A stretch of 64,000 nucleotides of DNA from Subdoligranulum variabile. GTDB taxonomy: Bacteria > Bacillota > Clostridia > Oscillospirales > Ruminococcaceae. Location of the stretch: NCBI GenBank assembly GCA_004554775.1, contig SFKI01000003.1, positions 62,001-126,000 of the forward strand, in the 5' to 3' direction. The notes beneath the pieces are model-generated. The model was not told where the DNA came from and did not search any database. It worked only from the letters and a program-made list of their open reading frames with translations. How positions within the stretch are numbered: position 1 is the first letter of the stretch; each line of letters begins with the position of its first letter. A program made the translations under genes and the position numbers. This document shows, one piece after another, positions 16,196-25,175 of the stretch.

Positions 16196-17800
16196 TTACA
16201 GCTTCGGGCCAGCGGCGACCAGGGCCTTGCCGTGCTCGTTGCCTTCGTACTTGGCGAAGTTCTTGATGAAGCGGCTGGCCAGATCGACAGCCTTGGTCTC
16301 CCACTCAGCGGCATCCTTGTAGGTGTCGCGGGGATCCAGGATGGCGGGATCAACGCCGGGCAGAGAGGTGGGAACCTCGAAGTCGAAGTGCGGGATCTTC
16401 TTGGTGGGGGCCTCGTTGATAGCGCCGCTCAGGATCGCGTCGATGATGCCGCGGGTATCCTTGATGGAGATGCGCTTGCCGGTGCCGTTCCAGCCGGTGT
16501 TGACCAGGTAAGCCTTAGCGCCGGACTTCTGCATCTTCTTGACCAGTTCCTCAGCGTACTTGGTGGGATGCAGCTCCAGGAAGGCCTGGCCGAAGCAGGC
16601 GGAGAAGGTCGGGGTAGGCTCGGTGATGCCGCGCTCGGTGCCGGCCAACTTGGCGGTGAAGCCGGACAGGAAGTAGTACTGAGTCTGCTCAGGGGTCAGG
16701 ATGCTGACCGGGGGCAGGACACCGAAAGCATCAGCAGACAGGAAGATGACGTTCTTAGCTGCGGGTGCAGAAGAGATCGGGCGAACGATGTTCTTGATGT
16801 GGTCGATGGGGTAGGAAACGCGGGTGTTCTCGGTAACGCTCTTGTCAGCGAAGTCGATGTGGCCCTCGGCATCCAGGGTAACGTTCTCAAGCAGAGCGTT
16901 GCGCTTGATGGCGTTGTAGATATCAGGCTCGGATTCTTTGTCCAGGTTGATGACCTTAGCATAGCAGCCGCCCTCGAAGTTGAAGACGCCGTTGTCGTCC
17001 CAGCCGTGCTCATCGTCGCCGATCAGCAGGCGCTTCGGGTCGGTGGACAGGGTGGTCTTGCCGGTGCCGGACAGGCCGAAGAAGATGGCGGTGTTCTCGC
17101 CGTTCAGGTCGGTGTTGGCAGAGCAGTGCATGGAAGCTATGCCCTTCAGCGGCAGGTAGTAGTTCATCATGGAGAACATACCCTTCTTCATCTCGCCGCC
17201 GTACCAGGTGTTGATGATGACCTGCTCACGGCTGGTAATGTTGAAGGCAACGCAGGTCTCGCTGTTCAGGCCCAGTTCCTTATAGTTCTCGACCTTGGCC
17301 TTGGAAGCGTTGTAAACAACGAAATCAGGCTCGAAGTTCTCCAGCTCCTCAGCAGAGGGCTTGATGAACATGTTGGTAACAAAGTGTGCCTGCCAGGCCA
17401 CTTCCACGATGAAGCGGATGGCCATGCGGGTATCCTTGTTAGCGCCGCAGAAAGCATCGACAACAAACAGGCGCTTGTTGCACAGCTCTTTCTTGGCGAT
17501 ATCCTTGACGGTGGCCCAGGTGGCCTCGGTCATGGGATGGTTATCGTTCTTGTACTCGTCGCTGGTCCACCACACGGTGTTCTTGGAGTTCTCGTCAACG
17601 ACCAGGTACTTGTCCTTGGGGGAGCGGCCGGTGTAAACGCCAGTCATAACATTGACAGCGCCCAGCTCGCTGACCTGACCCTTTTCGTAACCGGTCAGGT
17701 CGGCCTTGGTCTCCTCCTCGAACAACATTTCGTAAGAGGGGTTGTGCACGATCTCAGTCGTGCCGGTAATGCCATACTTGGTCAAATCCAGCTTTGCCAT
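16196..17800 (-). CDS. pckA: Phosphoenolpyruvate carboxykinase (ATP)
   Basis: PckA interconverts oxaloacetate plus ATP with phosphoenolpyruvate, CO2 and ADP; in fermenting gut bacteria it may run in the carboxylating direction. The 534-residue length is typical. Motifs include TGRSPKDKY (substrate loop), the P-loop [14 protein letters not shown] (about residue 240), [21 protein letters not shown] for metal binding, and [10 protein letters not shown]. The start is ATG 17800 after AGAGGTATC; a longer frame lacks support. Its leader has a strong GCGGTG-TCGC-CACCGC hairpin at about 17847-17864. Confidence 0.97.
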   Translation of the reverse strand: MAKLDLTKYGITGTTEIVHNPSYEMLFEEETKADLTGYEKGQVSELGAVNVMTGVYTGRSPKDKYLVVDENSKNTVWWTSDEYKNDNHPMTEATWATVKDIAKKELCNKRLFVVDAFCGANKDTRMAIRFIVEVAWQAHFVTNMFIKPSAEELENFEPDFVVYNASKAKVENYKELGLNSETCVAFNITSREQVIINTWYGGEMKKGMFSMMNYYLPLKGIASMHCSANTDLNGENTAIFFGLSGTGKTTLSTDPKRLLIGDDEHGWDDNGVFNFEGGCYAKVINLDKESEPDIYNAIKRNALLENVTLDAEGHIDFADKSVTENTRVSYPIDHIKNIVRPISSAPAAKNVIFLSADAFGVLPPVSILTPEQTQYYFLSGFTAKLAGTERGITEPTPTFSACFGQAFLELHPTKYAEELVKKMQKSGAKAYLVNTGWNGTGKRISIKDTRGIIDAILSGAINEAPTKKIPHFDFEVPTSLPGVDPAILDPRDTYKDAAEWETKAVDLASRFIKNFAKYEGNEHGKALVAAGPKL

Positions 17801-17913
17801 GATGCAGATACCTCTTTCTCTATCAGTCTGTTTTGGGCTGTGATCCAAGCGGTGTCGCCACCGCTTTTCGCGGTATGAGGAGCCCAGCCCGCTACTTCCT
17901 CACCTTAATTCTT

Positions 17914-17941
17914 ATTATACAGATTTCCGCCGCAAAAGCAA
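17914..17941 (-). promoter_or_regulatory. pckA promoter
   Basis: On the minus strand TTGCTT (17941-17936) and TATAAT (17919-17914) are spaced by 16 nt. Confidence 0.6.
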
Positions 17942-18050
17942 TAAAAAATTCGTTAAATTTTTAGTACACTTTGGCATTTGATGCCGAAAAGGAGCCATTT
18001 CCGGCCAAAATCGCATATTTTGTGAACAAACATTGCACAAGTTGTAAACA

Positions 18051-18092
18051 TTAGCACTCTACGCTTGACAGTGCTAATTTCTGTGCTATACT
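18051..18092 (+). promoter_or_regulatory. CIRCE element (HrcA operator) over the hsp20 promoter
   Basis: TTAGCACTC (18051-18059), 9 nt, CAGTGCTAA (18069-18077) matches the CIRCE consensus except for the first base of the right arm. Its right arm overlaps the -35 TTGACA (18065-18070), which is 16 nt from TATACT (18087-18092). HrcA repression under non-stress conditions is inferred. Confidence 0.88.
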
Positions 18093-18197
18093 GAGGGTGT
18101 TCGAAGGGAAAAGAACCCCGAGAGAACAAAACCAGAATCAAAGAGGTCCACCGCCTATAACAAAGTAGATGGCCGATGAGAATTGGAGGAATGACTT

Positions 18198-18665
18198 ATG
18201 ATGATGGTTCCGTATATGTTCAACGATGATTTGATGGATGATCTGTTTAACGATAATTGGGAGCGTGACTTTGATCGTGCGATGCAAACGATGCAGCCCC
18301 GCAGCATGTTTGGCAAGCGCAGCGCCAATGTGATGAAGACCGATGTGCGCGAGACGAAGGACGGCTATGACGTGTTTGTTGACCTGCCCGGCTTCAAGAA
18401 AGAGGACGTAAAGCTCGACTTGCAGAACGGCTACCTGACCATCACCGCCAGCCGCAGTGAGAACTTGGACGAGAAGGATAACGAGGGCCGCTACATTCGC
18501 CATGAGCGCTGCACCGGCAGTTGTGCCCGCAGCTTCTACGTCGGCGAGGAACTCAAGCCCACCGATGTCGCCGCCAAGTTCGAGAACGGCATCCTGGAGC
18601 TGAAGCTCCCCAAAGCCGAAAAGCAGCTGCCCGAGAAGCCCAACACGCTGATTGAGATCCAGTAA
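18198..18665 (+). CDS. hsp20: Small heat-shock protein, Hsp20/alpha-crystallin family
   Basis: An ATP-independent holdase that binds unfolding proteins. The 155-residue protein has a short Met/Asp-rich N-terminal arm, then the alpha-crystallin domain starting KTDVRETKDGYDVFVDLPGF (about 47-66). The GILELKLPK motif near residue 132 and a C-terminal extension ending LIEIQ, with an IxI-like motif, follow. It starts 7 nt after GGAGGA. It stands alone between a CIRCE promoter and a terminator, so heat induction through HrcA is expected. Confidence 0.93.
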   Translation: MMMVPYMFNDDLMDDLFNDNWERDFDRAMQTMQPRSMFGKRSANVMKTDVRETKDGYDVFVDLPGFKKEDVKLDLQNGYLTITASRSENLDEKDNEGRYIRHERCTGSCARSFYVGEELKPTDVAAKFENGILELKLPKAEKQLPEKPNTLIEIQ

Positions 18666-18695
18666 CCGCTTTTGGCCGCAGACCTGACCTGATAT

Positions 18696-18739
18696 AAAAT
18701 GCGCCGCAGAGCAGAAATGCCCTGCGGCGCATTTTGTTT
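18696..18739 (+). terminator. hsp20 terminator
   Basis: AAAATGCGCCGCAG and CTGCGGCGCATTTT form a 14-bp stem followed by TGTTTT. The next promoter starts directly at its edge. Confidence 0.85.
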
Positions 18740-18767
18740 TGACTTTTTCCAGCTTGTACCGTATAGT
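18739..18767 (+). promoter_or_regulatory. Promoter of the ADP-ribose locus
   Basis: TTGACT (18739-18744) and TATAGT (18762-18767) are spaced by 17 nt, abutting the hsp20 terminator. Confidence 0.6.
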
Positions 18768-18868
18768 GGTAATAGAAAAAGTCCCCTGCCGGTTGACCTT
18801 TTGGCCCCGCAGAAATGGTATCCTTACACCAGAACGAAACCACTGGACAACGCAAGGAGGAAACCATT

Positions 18869-19231
18869 ATGTTATGTGCTATTTTTGGCGATATCGTCGG
18901 CTCGGTCTATGAGTTCAACAACACGCACGACCCGGACTTTCCGCTGCTGACTCGCTGGTCACGTCCCACGGACGGCAGCATTATGTCACTGGCGGTTGCG
19001 AAAGCGCTAATCGAAACTGCCGGGCAAAGTGATGCCGTGATTGGCACCGCTTTGGTACACTGCATGCAAACGTTGGGGCGGCAATACCCAAATTGTGGCT
19101 ACGGCGGCATGTTTCTCCAGTGGCTGCGCAGTACCACCATTATTACCGCAGCCACTGCCGCACTTTATAATAAGGACGAAGAGGAAACATCATGCCTTTT
19201 TGCATCATCCGAAACGACATTACCAAAGTGA
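18869..19231 (+). pseudogene. Truncated ADP-ribosylglycohydrolase (DraG/ARH family)
   Basis: The first ~90 residues follow the bacterial ARH family: AIFGDIVGSVYEFNN, then TDGSIMSLAVAKAL where active members have TDD(S/T) for the metal site, and GRQYPNCGYGGMFLQWL. After that the frame turns into unrelated sequence and stops about 120 residues in, whereas full ARH proteins are about 250-300. The catalytic-site Asp is replaced by Gly and the whole C-terminal part with further metal ligands is missing. A good AAGGAGG ribosome site remains. It is upstream of and overlaps the macro-domain gene, so the pair was probably a functional ADP-ribose hydrolase module. Confidence 0.7.
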
Positions 19232-20161
19232 CCGCCGATGCCATTGTGAACACTGCCAATCCGCAGGCCCGCATCGGTGGCGGAACCGACAGTGCAATCT
19301 ACCAGGCCGCCGGGGCCGACGCCCTGCTGGCTGAACGCCGCAAACTAGGCGATATTCCCGTAGGGCAGGCAGCGGCCACCTCGGCTTTTGGGCTGCGGGC
19401 CAAGTACATCATCCATACAGTAGGCCCGGTGTGGCAGGGTGGAATACACGGTGAGGAAGCCGCATTGCGTTCCTGCTATGAGCAAAGCCTGTATCTAGCC
19501 CGCAAGCTTGGCTGCGAAAAGTGTGGCGTTCCCGCTGATTTCCACCGGCGTATACAATTTCCCGCGCGATAAAGCCATGCGCATTTCCACAGCTGCAATC
19601 TACGAGTTTTTGATGGAGCAGGAAATGCTGGTAGAACTGGTGGTTTTTGACCGCAGCGCCTACGAGCTTTCAGGACGGCTGTTTCCAAATGTACAAAGCT
19701 ACATCGACGAACAGTATGCAGCCGACCAGGCCGTACAAGAATACTGCCGCATGCGGGAAGAGCGCTTCTCCCGCGTGGGGGCTGCTCCCACCCTTTCCGG
19801 GGCGTTGCACTGCACGCAGAGCACGTTTCAGGAATATCTGCTGGAGCTGATCCGGCAGCGGAATCTGAAAAATTCTGACGTTTACCATGGTGCCAACCTA
19901 AGCAAGCAGCACTTTTCCAAGATGCTATCCAGCAAAAATTACAAACCGACCAAAAATACCGTATGTGCCCTTGCCCTGGCGCTGCATCTGGATCACGCCG
20001 GCGCGGACGTTCTTCTGGCCAAGGCCGGGTTGCTGCTGGCCGACAACATTCGGTTTGATCTGGCGGTGCGGTATTTTCTGGACAATCAGATGTATAACAT
20101 CGTGGAGGACAACATCGCCCTGTACGAAAACGGGCTGGAGCTACTGGGCACCCAAAATTGA
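19192..20161 (+). pseudogene. Macro-domain protein with C-terminal HTH-like helical domain, single-base frameshift
   Basis: Macro domains bind ADP-ribose and can remove it from proteins. The N-terminal ~110 residues (IIRNDITKVTADAIVNTAN, GGGTDSAIYQAAG, KYIIHTVGP) read in one frame. From the A4 run at 19517-19520 the remaining macro segment (SVAFPLISTGVYNFP) and a ~190-residue helical domain read in the next frame. Removing one A restores GCESVAFPLIST and a ~322-residue protein. The C-terminal part, including NLKNSDVYHGANLSKQHFSKM and NYKPTKNTVCALALAL, resembles a helix-turn-helix fold often attached to macro domains in Clostridia. Either it is inactive or the extra base is a sequence error. 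Confidence 0.75.
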
Positions 20162-20180
20162 AAAATCGAAAGGACATTTT

Positions 20181-20735
20181 ATGAACCATACCACGCAGGA
20201 AACCATCGTTGAAGATGCTGCCATCCTTTGCGACCGGGGGCTGCGAGCGTATAGGGAGCAGGATTATAAGACCGCCATCCCTTACTATCAAGCGTCTGCC
20301 CAGTTGGGCAGCTCAGCCGCCATGTGCAACCTGGGGTATTGCTACTATTACGGCCGCGGTGTACAGCGCGATAAGGAGATGGCCCACTACTATTGGGAAA
20401 CCTCTGCCGTGTTGGGCGAAGCTGCTTCCACCTACAAACTGGGTGACATGCACCGCAACAGCGATATTGAAGCAGATGAATCCGTTGCCTGGCTGTATTA
20501 CTGTCGCGCCTGGCGGCTTACCCGTCACGAAAAGGACATTCTGAACTACCCCAATATCTGCCTGCGGCTGGCCCAATACGGCGAGGGCCGCCTGACCTCC
20601 GCGCAGCGCGCTTTCTTTGCCTCCGAAGCCGCCCACTGGTTCGAGAAGCGTATCCACATGGGCAACCCCTACTCGGATGATGGCCTTGCGCAGGCACGGG
20701 AACTGTACGAGAAGCTGGCCCCGCAGGCACTATAA
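20181..20735 (+). CDS. Sel1-repeat (TPR-like) protein
   Basis: A 184-residue soluble protein with a TPR-like helix pair (AILCDRGLRAYREQDYKTAI) followed by Sel1-like repeats: SSAAMCNLGYCYYYGRGVQRD and a second degenerate unit around ASTYKLGDMHRNSDIEADES. Such repeats mediate protein-protein contacts. It starts 20 nt after the macro-domain gene with AAAGGACATTTT as ribosome site, so it belongs to the same operon and may be an adaptor for it. Function is unknown. Confidence 0.75.
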   Translation: MNHTTQETIVEDAAILCDRGLRAYREQDYKTAIPYYQASAQLGSSAAMCNLGYCYYYGRGVQRDKEMAHYYWETSAVLGEAASTYKLGDMHRNSDIEADESVAWLYYCRAWRLTRHEKDILNYPNICLRLAQYGEGRLTSAQRAFFASEAAHWFEKRIHMGNPYSDDGLAQARELYEKLAPQAL

Positions 20736-20803
20736 AAACGCTGCGGCTAAATATCTGCCAGGTCATTTTTTCTGCAAAAAGCAGCCATCGTTATTATATA
20801 AAA

Positions 20804-20830
20804 ACAAAAGCCGCGCAGTGCGGCTTTTGT
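20804..20830. terminator. Bidirectional terminator
   Basis: ACAAAAGCCGC and GCGGCTTTTGT form an 11-bp stem with A and T tracts on both sides, between the Sel1 gene and phoR. Confidence 0.85.
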
Positions 20831-20831
20831 T

Positions 20832-22241
20832 TTATGCTTTCGGGAAAGACACCTTAATGGTCGTGCCGCTGCCGACCTGGCTTTGCAGGTCGATGCGGGC
20901 ATGGTGTAAAAGGGCGATGTGCTTGACGATGGCAAGGCCCAGGCCGGTGCCGCCGGTGGCCTTGCTGCGGCTTTTGTCCACACGGTAGAACCGCTCAAAC
21001 ACGCGGGCCTGGCTGTCCTGCGGGATGCCGATGCCGTTGTCCTCGACTTGCAGCCACGGGCCGTCGGGGCCGGTGCCGCAGCGCAGCTCCACGTGGCCGC
21101 CGGGCTGGTTGTAGCGGATGGCATTATCGCACAGGTTGGTGGCGAGCTCGGTCAGCAGGTCCTTGCTGCCCTGCACGGTGGCGGGCTGGACGTTGTATTG
21201 CAGCGTCACGTAGGCCTTGCGGGCATTGACCGTCATATTCTGCGCAGTTTCTTTGATCAGCGCAGCCAGGTCGACCGGCGCCACCTCGACTGGCTTTTCG
21301 CGGCTTTGGCTGGCCTGGGTGCTGTCCAGCTCGCTCAGCTGCAAGATATCGCTGACCAGCGCGATCATGCGCTGCGCTTCCTTATGGATGCGCGCCGCAA
21401 AGGTGGGCACGTCAGCGGACTTGACCATGCCGGTCTCAATCAGCTCGGCATAGCCGGAGATGCTCGTCAGCGGGGTTTTCAGCTCGTGGCTGACGTTGGC
21501 AGTAAACTCGCGGCGCATCGTCTCGTTGTCCTCGCGCAGTTTGCGGTCGGTCTGGATCGTGCGCGCCAGCGGGATCAGTTCTTCGTAGGGGACATCAGCC
21601 TCGATGGTATCGAGGTTTTCTGCCAGATGATTGATGGGCTGCACCAGGCGGAGGGTCAGCCACCAGGCCAGCACGGCCGTTGCCAGCAGAATAAGCACCA
21701 CAGCGCAGCACAGCAGCGGCAGTGTGTCGGCGCTCAGGACCCAGAGGGTGGCGACATCCTCGCCTACGCGCAGCACCTGTACCCCGTCGGGGGTGTCAAT
21801 GCGGCGGGCATAGTAGTGGGTTTCCTCCTGCATGGTCTGGCTTTCACGGGTCACACTGGCACTGCCGTCAGCCAGCGCCGCAATGACCTCGGGACGGTCG
21901 GCATGGCTGGGCAGCGCGGCAAGGTCTGCTCCGGCTTCGCTGTCAAACAGCACGGTGCCGTCGCCGTCGATAAGGGTAAATCGCAGGGCTGCGTCATTCT
22001 CGGGCAGCAGGTCGGCCAGCGTCGCAGCATCGTGGCTGGTCTGGGCCTTGTACCCGGCGGCGACACTGTCGCACACCTGGCCTAAGTAGGCATCCACCTG
22101 CCCGGTGTAGCTGCGCTGGAACAGCAGCGTGGCTGCCGCCAACGTTGCCAGCATGCAGAGCAGCCCCACAATGACCAGCCCGCGGCGGTAGCGGCGGGTC
22201 ATGCTCAGCGGGCGCTTTTCTTTTTGCTGTTCGTCAGTCAT
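20832..22241 (-). CDS. phoR: Phosphate-type sensor histidine kinase
   Basis: A 469-residue membrane kinase. Two transmembrane helices (about 20-40 and 170-195) flank an extracytoplasmic sensor region. HisKA follows with the SHELKTPLTSISGYAEL phospho-acceptor H (about residue 250), then HATPase with NLCDNAIRYN, DNGIGIP and GGTGLGLAIVKH. It overlaps the 3' end of the response-regulator gene by 8 nt, so the pair is co-translated. Placement next to nptA, pst and phoU makes a PhoR role very likely. Confidence 0.9.
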   Translation of the reverse strand: MTDEQQKEKRPLSMTRRYRRGLVIVGLLCMLATLAAATLLFQRSYTGQVDAYLGQVCDSVAAGYKAQTSHDAATLADLLPENDAALRFTLIDGDGTVLFDSEAGADLAALPSHADRPEVIAALADGSASVTRESQTMQEETHYYARRIDTPDGVQVLRVGEDVATLWVLSADTLPLLCCAVVLILLATAVLAWWLTLRLVQPINHLAENLDTIEADVPYEELIPLARTIQTDRKLREDNETMRREFTANVSHELKTPLTSISGYAELIETGMVKSADVPTFAARIHKEAQRMIALVSDILQLSELDSTQASQSREKPVEVAPVDLAALIKETAQNMTVNARKAYVTLQYNVQPATVQGSKDLLTELATNLCDNAIRYNQPGGHVELRCGTGPDGPWLQVEDNGIGIPQDSQARVFERFYRVDKSRSKATGGTGLGLAIVKHIALLHHARIDLQSQVGSGTTIKVSFPKA

Positions 22242-22926
22242 CGGTGCCCTCCGTGCTTAGCTTGTAGCCCACCTTGCGCACGGTGCGGATGGCCTCACCG
22301 GCTGCGCCCAGTTTCTGGCGCAGCGTCCGCACGTGCATGTCGATGGTGCGGGATTCCAGCAGGTCGTCGGTGTCCCAGACTTCTTTCATGATGCGCTCAC
22401 GCGCCAGCACCTGGTCGGGATGCTCCAAAAACAGGTGCAGCAGGGCGTACTCCTTAAAGGTAAGCTCGACGGGCACGCCGTCGGCCTTGACCGTGCGGGC
22501 CACATCGTCGATGACGATGCCGCCGAATTGCAGCAGCTTGGGCGCGGGGGCCGGGGCCGCAGCCGCCGCACGGCGCAGCACCGCCTTTACGCGGGAAATA
22601 AACTCCATGATGCCGAACGGCTTGCACAGGTAATCGTCCGCGCCATGGTCCAACCCTTTGACGACGTCGATCTCGCTGGTTTTGGCCGTGACCATAATGA
22701 CCGGCAGCGTGCGGGTAGCAGGGTCGTCCCGCAGCTTGGACAGGATCTGATAGCCGTCCTCGTCAGGCAGCATCACGTCCAGAATGACCAGCTCGGGCCG
22801 GGCCTGGTGCAGCGCCGCCCAAAAGCTGGCGCCGTCCTCGCAGCCGGTGGCCTCGTAACCGTTGGTTTGCAGGGCATACTGTTCCAGTTCGCGGATGCTG
22901 GCGTCATCTTCGACAATGTAGATCAT
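22234..22926 (-). CDS. phoP: OmpR-family response regulator (PhoP/PhoB type)
   Basis: A 230-residue DNA-binding regulator. The N-terminal receiver has acidic residues EDD at 6-8, phospho-acceptor Asp in LVILDVMLPDEDG (about 52), conserved Thr in VIMVTAK and Lys in YLCKPF. The C-terminal winged helix carries LTFKEYALLHLFLEHPDQVL and VRTLRQKLG. It precedes phoR in the same operon. The TTTACA-N5 repeats upstream of nptA and pstS fit the PhoP-type binding site of Firmicutes. ATG follows GAGGGGA. Confidence 0.9.
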   Translation of the reverse strand: MIYIVEDDASIRELEQYALQTNGYEATGCEDGASFWAALHQARPELVILDVMLPDEDGYQILSKLRDDPATRTLPVIMVTAKTSEIDVVKGLDHGADDYLCKPFGIMEFISRVKAVLRRAAAAAPAPAPKLLQFGGIVIDDVARTVKADGVPVELTFKEYALLHLFLEHPDQVLARERIMKEVWDTDDLLESRTIDMHVRTLRQKLGAAGEAIRTVRKVGYKLSTEGTDD

Positions 22927-22944
22927 ACAAGTTCCCCTCTTTTA

Positions 22945-22978
22945 CAAAAACAGGGACCGGGCCATGCGCCCAGCCCCT
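22945..22978 (-). terminator. Hairpin between nptA and phoP
   Basis: On the minus strand GGGGCTGGGC and GCCCGGTCCC fold around GCATG and are followed by TGTTTTTG. It may allow partial read-through into phoPR. Confidence 0.6.
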
Positions 22979-22983
22979 ATCCG

Positions 22984-24795
22984 TTATGCGTTTTCTTCCG
23001 CGTTGCCGGGGGCCGAAACAGGCTGCATTTCGGCGTAGGTCTCCGGCGGGAAGGTGTAGCGGCCACGATATTTCTCGTACCGCTGTTCAAATTTCACGCT
23101 GCCGCCATGTTTGACGGAAGCCAGATATTCATGGGTATCGAACTTATCTGCGGCGACCTCGATCATCGCAACGGCGATGTTGGAGCAGTGGTCGGCGATA
23201 CGCTCATAGTTCGTCAGCAGATCATCCAGCACAAAGCCGTACTCGATGGTGCAGACACCGGCCTGCAAGCGGGCAATGTGGCGGGTCTTGACCTCGCGCA
23301 CGAGGCCGTCCACGACCTGCTCAAGCGGTTCGATCTTGCCGGCGGCGTAGACATCACCTTTCTGGAACGCATCGACCGTGCGGTTGACGATATCCTGCAC
23401 GGCTGCTTCGAGCACGCCGAGGTCGCCGAGGGCTTCCTCGCTGAACTGGATGGACTTGTCGCGGATCTCCTCGGCCGTTCCGATAAGGTTGACGGCGTGG
23501 TCGGAAACGCGCTCGAAATCGCCGATGGTGTGCAGCAGGGTGTTGACCGTGCGGTTATCCTCAGTCGAAAGGTGCTTGGCGCTGAGTTTGACGAGGTAGG
23601 TACCCAGCACGTCCTCGTAATGGTCGACGGCATCTTCCTTGCGTCCGACCTCATCGGCGATGGCGTCGTTCCACTTATGGGTAGTGGACATAGCTTGCAG
23701 CAGTGCGGTGCGGCAGATCTCGGCCATATCGCCGCCGGTGAGCATGGCGCGGGCCACGGCCACGGACGGGGTGGTGAGCAGACGTTCGTCAAGCAGGGAG
23801 TTTTCCTGCTTCTTGTCGGCGGGGGAGTCGGGCACGGTCAGGATGGCCAGCTTTTCCAGTGCACGGTTGAACGGCAGCAGAATGGCCGTTGTAACGACGT
23901 TGAAAATCGTATGAACGATGGCGATACCGAAGGTATTGGCCGTGGCGTTAAAGAAGCTGAAGCCGATCAGTGCATGCAGGCCGTAGAACCCGCACAGGAA
24001 GATGACGGTGCCGATGACGTTGAAATAGAGATGGACGAACGCCGTACGCTTGGCGTTTTTGTTTGCACCGGCCGAGGAGATCAGAGCCGTGACGGTGGTG
24101 CCGATGTTCTGGCCCATGATGATAGGAACGGCGGCGGAGTAGGTGACAGCACCCGTGCTGGTCAGCGCCTGCAAGATACCGACAGCCGCCGACGAAGATT
24201 GCAGCACAGCCGTAAGCACCGCACCGGCAATTACGCCAAGGACGGGGTTGGTAAAGCTGAGGAACAGATTCATGAACCAGGGCTCGTCCGCCAGGGGGGA
24301 CATCGCGCCCGACATGGTATTCATGCCAGCCATCAGGATGGCGAAGCCCAGCAGGATCTTGCCGATGCCGCGCTTGCGGTCCTTGCCGACCATATAAAGC
24401 CAGATGCCGATAAAGCCGAGGATGGGGCTCCACGCATTGGGGTTGAGCATTTGGGTCAGGAAGCTGTCGCCCTCCAGGCCGGACAGCGAGAGCAGCCAGC
24501 CGGTGACGGTGGTGCCGATGTTGGCACCCATAATGACGCCGATGGCCTGGTGCAGTTCCATCAGGCCCGAGTTGACAAAGCCGACCGCCATAACGGTGGT
24601 AGCGCCGCTGGACTGAATGACGGCGGTGACAGCCACGCCCAGCAGCAACGCCCGGATGGGGCTGGAAGTCATCGTGGAGAGGATACCCTGCAATTTGCTG
24701 CCAGCGGTCTGCTCCAGCGCCTTGCCCATCAGGTCCATACCGTACAGGAACATGGCGATGCCGCCCATCAGGGTGAATACATTAAAAATGGTCAT
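22984..24795 (-). CDS. Na+/phosphate symporter with C-terminal PhoU-like domain
   Basis: A type II Na/Pi cotransporter that imports phosphate with sodium. The 603-residue protein has inverted-repeat membrane halves, each with the QSSGATTV or QSSSAAV core motif (about residues 60 and 195). GANIGTTVTGWL and GQNIGTTVTAL are paired family signatures. From about 330 a helical PhoU-like domain follows. It heads the leftward unit nptA-phoP-phoR. Three TTTACA-type repeats and a TATAAT lie upstream with a poor -35, implying PhoP activation under phosphate limitation. Confidence 0.92.
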   Translation of the reverse strand: MTIFNVFTLMGGIAMFLYGMDLMGKALEQTAGSKLQGILSTMTSSPIRALLLGVAVTAVIQSSGATTVMAVGFVNSGLMELHQAIGVIMGANIGTTVTGWLLSLSGLEGDSFLTQMLNPNAWSPILGFIGIWLYMVGKDRKRGIGKILLGFAILMAGMNTMSGAMSPLADEPWFMNLFLSFTNPVLGVIAGAVLTAVLQSSSAAVGILQALTSTGAVTYSAAVPIIMGQNIGTTVTALISSAGANKNAKRTAFVHLYFNVIGTVIFLCGFYGLHALIGFSFFNATANTFGIAIVHTIFNVVTTAILLPFNRALEKLAILTVPDSPADKKQENSLLDERLLTTPSVAVARAMLTGGDMAEICRTALLQAMSTTHKWNDAIADEVGRKEDAVDHYEDVLGTYLVKLSAKHLSTEDNRTVNTLLHTIGDFERVSDHAVNLIGTAEEIRDKSIQFSEEALGDLGVLEAAVQDIVNRTVDAFQKGDVYAAGKIEPLEQVVDGLVREVKTRHIARLQAGVCTIEYGFVLDDLLTNYERIADHCSNIAVAMIEVAADKFDTHEYLASVKHGGSVKFEQRYEKYRGRYTFPPETYAEMQPVSAPGNAEENA

Positions 24796-24838
24796 CGGAT
24801 TACACGTCCATTCTCTTTATTTCTCTATACCATTATGT

Positions 24839-24905
24839 ATTATAACTTGCTTAGGGGGTACTTCACCAGCAGAGATGCGTAAAGGTTTTGTAAAGTTTGT
24901 GTAAA
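24839..24905 (-). promoter_or_regulatory. Pho box and -10 of the Na/Pi symporter gene
   Basis: On the minus strand TTTACA (24905-24900), TTTACA (24894-24889) and TTTACG (24883-24878) are each separated by exactly 5 nt, matching the TT(A/C/T)ACA-N5 PhoP box of Bacillus. TATAAT lies at 24844-24839, and the -35 region is poor. Confidence 0.8.
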
Positions 24906-24982
24906 ACGGGCGGTTTTAGGGGAATGTTGGCGGTAATGCAAAGTTGCAGTAAAGGCAGCATGCCTCGGAGGGGGCAAGATCT

Positions 24983-25078
24983 CTCCCTACGGAACTAACG
25001 GCAAAGAGAGCGTAGGGGCGGACAGTGTTCGCCCGTCCAGTTTAGCAGCAACGCAAAATTCTGCGGGCTCGCCCCTAC
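24983..25078. repeat. Extended BIME-like repeat in the pho divergent gap
   Basis: CTCCCTACG, ACTAACGGCAAAG, then GTAGGGGCGGACAGTGTTCGCCCG, a spacer and CGGGCTCGCCCCTAC. The same ~100-bp arrangement recurs at 42261-42365 with a different core (GAACACTGTTC). It lies between the two Pho-box promoters. Confidence 0.75.
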
Positions 25079-25175
25079 AGCCACCGTACGGTTGCATGTA
25101 GGGGGCAGCGTCCCATTATAAAAGGTTGTCCCCGCAGGGTGGGGACAACCACCAAGCGTGAGCACAAACCAAAAC

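Noticed and set aside
16232..17878. 548-residue open frame opposite pckA
   Set aside because: Mirror of the pckA codon pattern with low-complexity Val/Leu/Gly composition.
19517..19520. Programmed ribosomal frameshift in the macro-domain gene
   Set aside because: No slippery heptamer or downstream pseudoknot is apparent; one-base insertion explains it more simply.
22333..24882. 849-residue open frame on the plus strand
   Set aside because: It lies antisense to nptA and phoP, whose proteins show clear family motifs; long antisense frames are expected in GC-rich codon-biased DNA. Composition is Gly/His/Gln-rich and no domain is seen.
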